Shown one piece after another: positions 6,040 through 6,087 of a stretch of 6,087 bases of DNA (positions are counted from its first letter, which is position 1; every line of letters begins with the position of its first letter). The notes beneath the pieces were generated by a model, which was not told where the DNA came from, ran no database searches, and saw only the letters and a program-made list of their open reading frames with translations. This DNA is from an uncultured Oscillospiraceae bacterium (GTDB lineage: Bacteria; Bacillota; Clostridia; Oscillospirales; Acutalibacteraceae). A program made the position numbers and the translations under genes. The stretch spans positions 1 through 6,087 of the forward strand of contig URDW01000122.1 in NCBI GenBank assembly GCA_900546735.1. Direction: 5' to 3'.

Positions 6040-6087
6040 CTGTCTCTTATACACATCTGACGCTGCCGACGACTTAATAGGTGTAGA
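6040..6087. other. Illumina Nextera adapter, index and P5 primer sequence (artifact)
   Basis: 6040-6058 is CTGTCTCTTATACACATCT, the 19-base Tn5 mosaic end. 6059-6072 is GACGCTGCCGACGA, the rest of the Nextera read 1 adapter in reverse complement. 6073-6080 is CTTAATAG, the reverse complement of CTATTAAG, which I recall as i5 index S518. 6081-6087 GTGTAGA begins the reverse-complemented P5 primer. This is library sequence left untrimmed, and it must not be annotated as a transposon or as coding. Confidence 0.98.

Noticed and set aside
6040..6058. Tn5 mosaic end as evidence of a transposon
   Set aside because: It is followed by read 1 adapter, index and P5 bases, so it is library sequence and not a mobile element.

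Overview
The window looks like a metagenome or single-cell contig from a low-to-middle GC Gram-positive gut-type bacterium, most likely Bacillota, class Clostridia. The reasons are strong GGAG-type ribosome binding sites on almost every gene, two lipoproteins with Gram-positive style signal peptides, and family styles typical of clostridia (DUF4041/GIY-YIG protein, small Xre repressor, S24 peptidase domain). No genus can be fixed from the sequence alone. The last 48 bases (6040-6087) are not genomic. They are Illumina Nextera adapter, index and P5 sequence, so genomic sequence ends at 6039.

Layout from left to right. Bases 1 to about 112 (minus strand) encode a GH3 beta-N-acetylhexosaminidase (NagZ-like) fragment, in a different frame from the end of the next gene. 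A DUF4041/GIY-YIG coiled-coil protein (45-1493, minus) follows. Next is a chimeric ORF (1521-2138, minus) whose N-terminal 129 residues are a low-molecular-weight protein tyrosine phosphatase and whose C-terminal 76 residues are the second half of a LexA-like S24 peptidase. A small Xre-type repressor (2162-2404, minus) faces a divergent, well-formed promoter that drives a secreted lipoprotein (2560-3915, plus) and a cysteine-rich 148-residue protein (3950-4396, plus). A hairpin terminator, probably bidirectional, closes that unit. On its far side a PepSY-like lipoprotein (4492-5466, minus) and the C-terminal part of a sulfatase (5463-6039, minus) form a translationally coupled pair that reads toward the same terminator.

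Composition is patchy. The sulfatase, the phosphatase half and the NagZ fragment are GC-rich, while the DUF4041 gene, the repressor and the two plus-strand genes are AT-rich. The AT-rich genes resemble a lysogeny or accessory module from a prophage or integrative element: repressor, S24 domain, GIY-YIG protein and a surface lipoprotein. No integrase, transposase or attachment site is visible. The two gene-internal discontinuities (phosphatase/S24 near 1750, NagZ/DUF4041 near 95-115) could be real element-host recombination, but with untrimmed adapter on the same contig, assembly or amplification chimerism is at least as likely. No wholly new system can be claimed. The best biological lead is the divergent repressor-lipoprotein switch with paired inverted repeats over both -10 elements.
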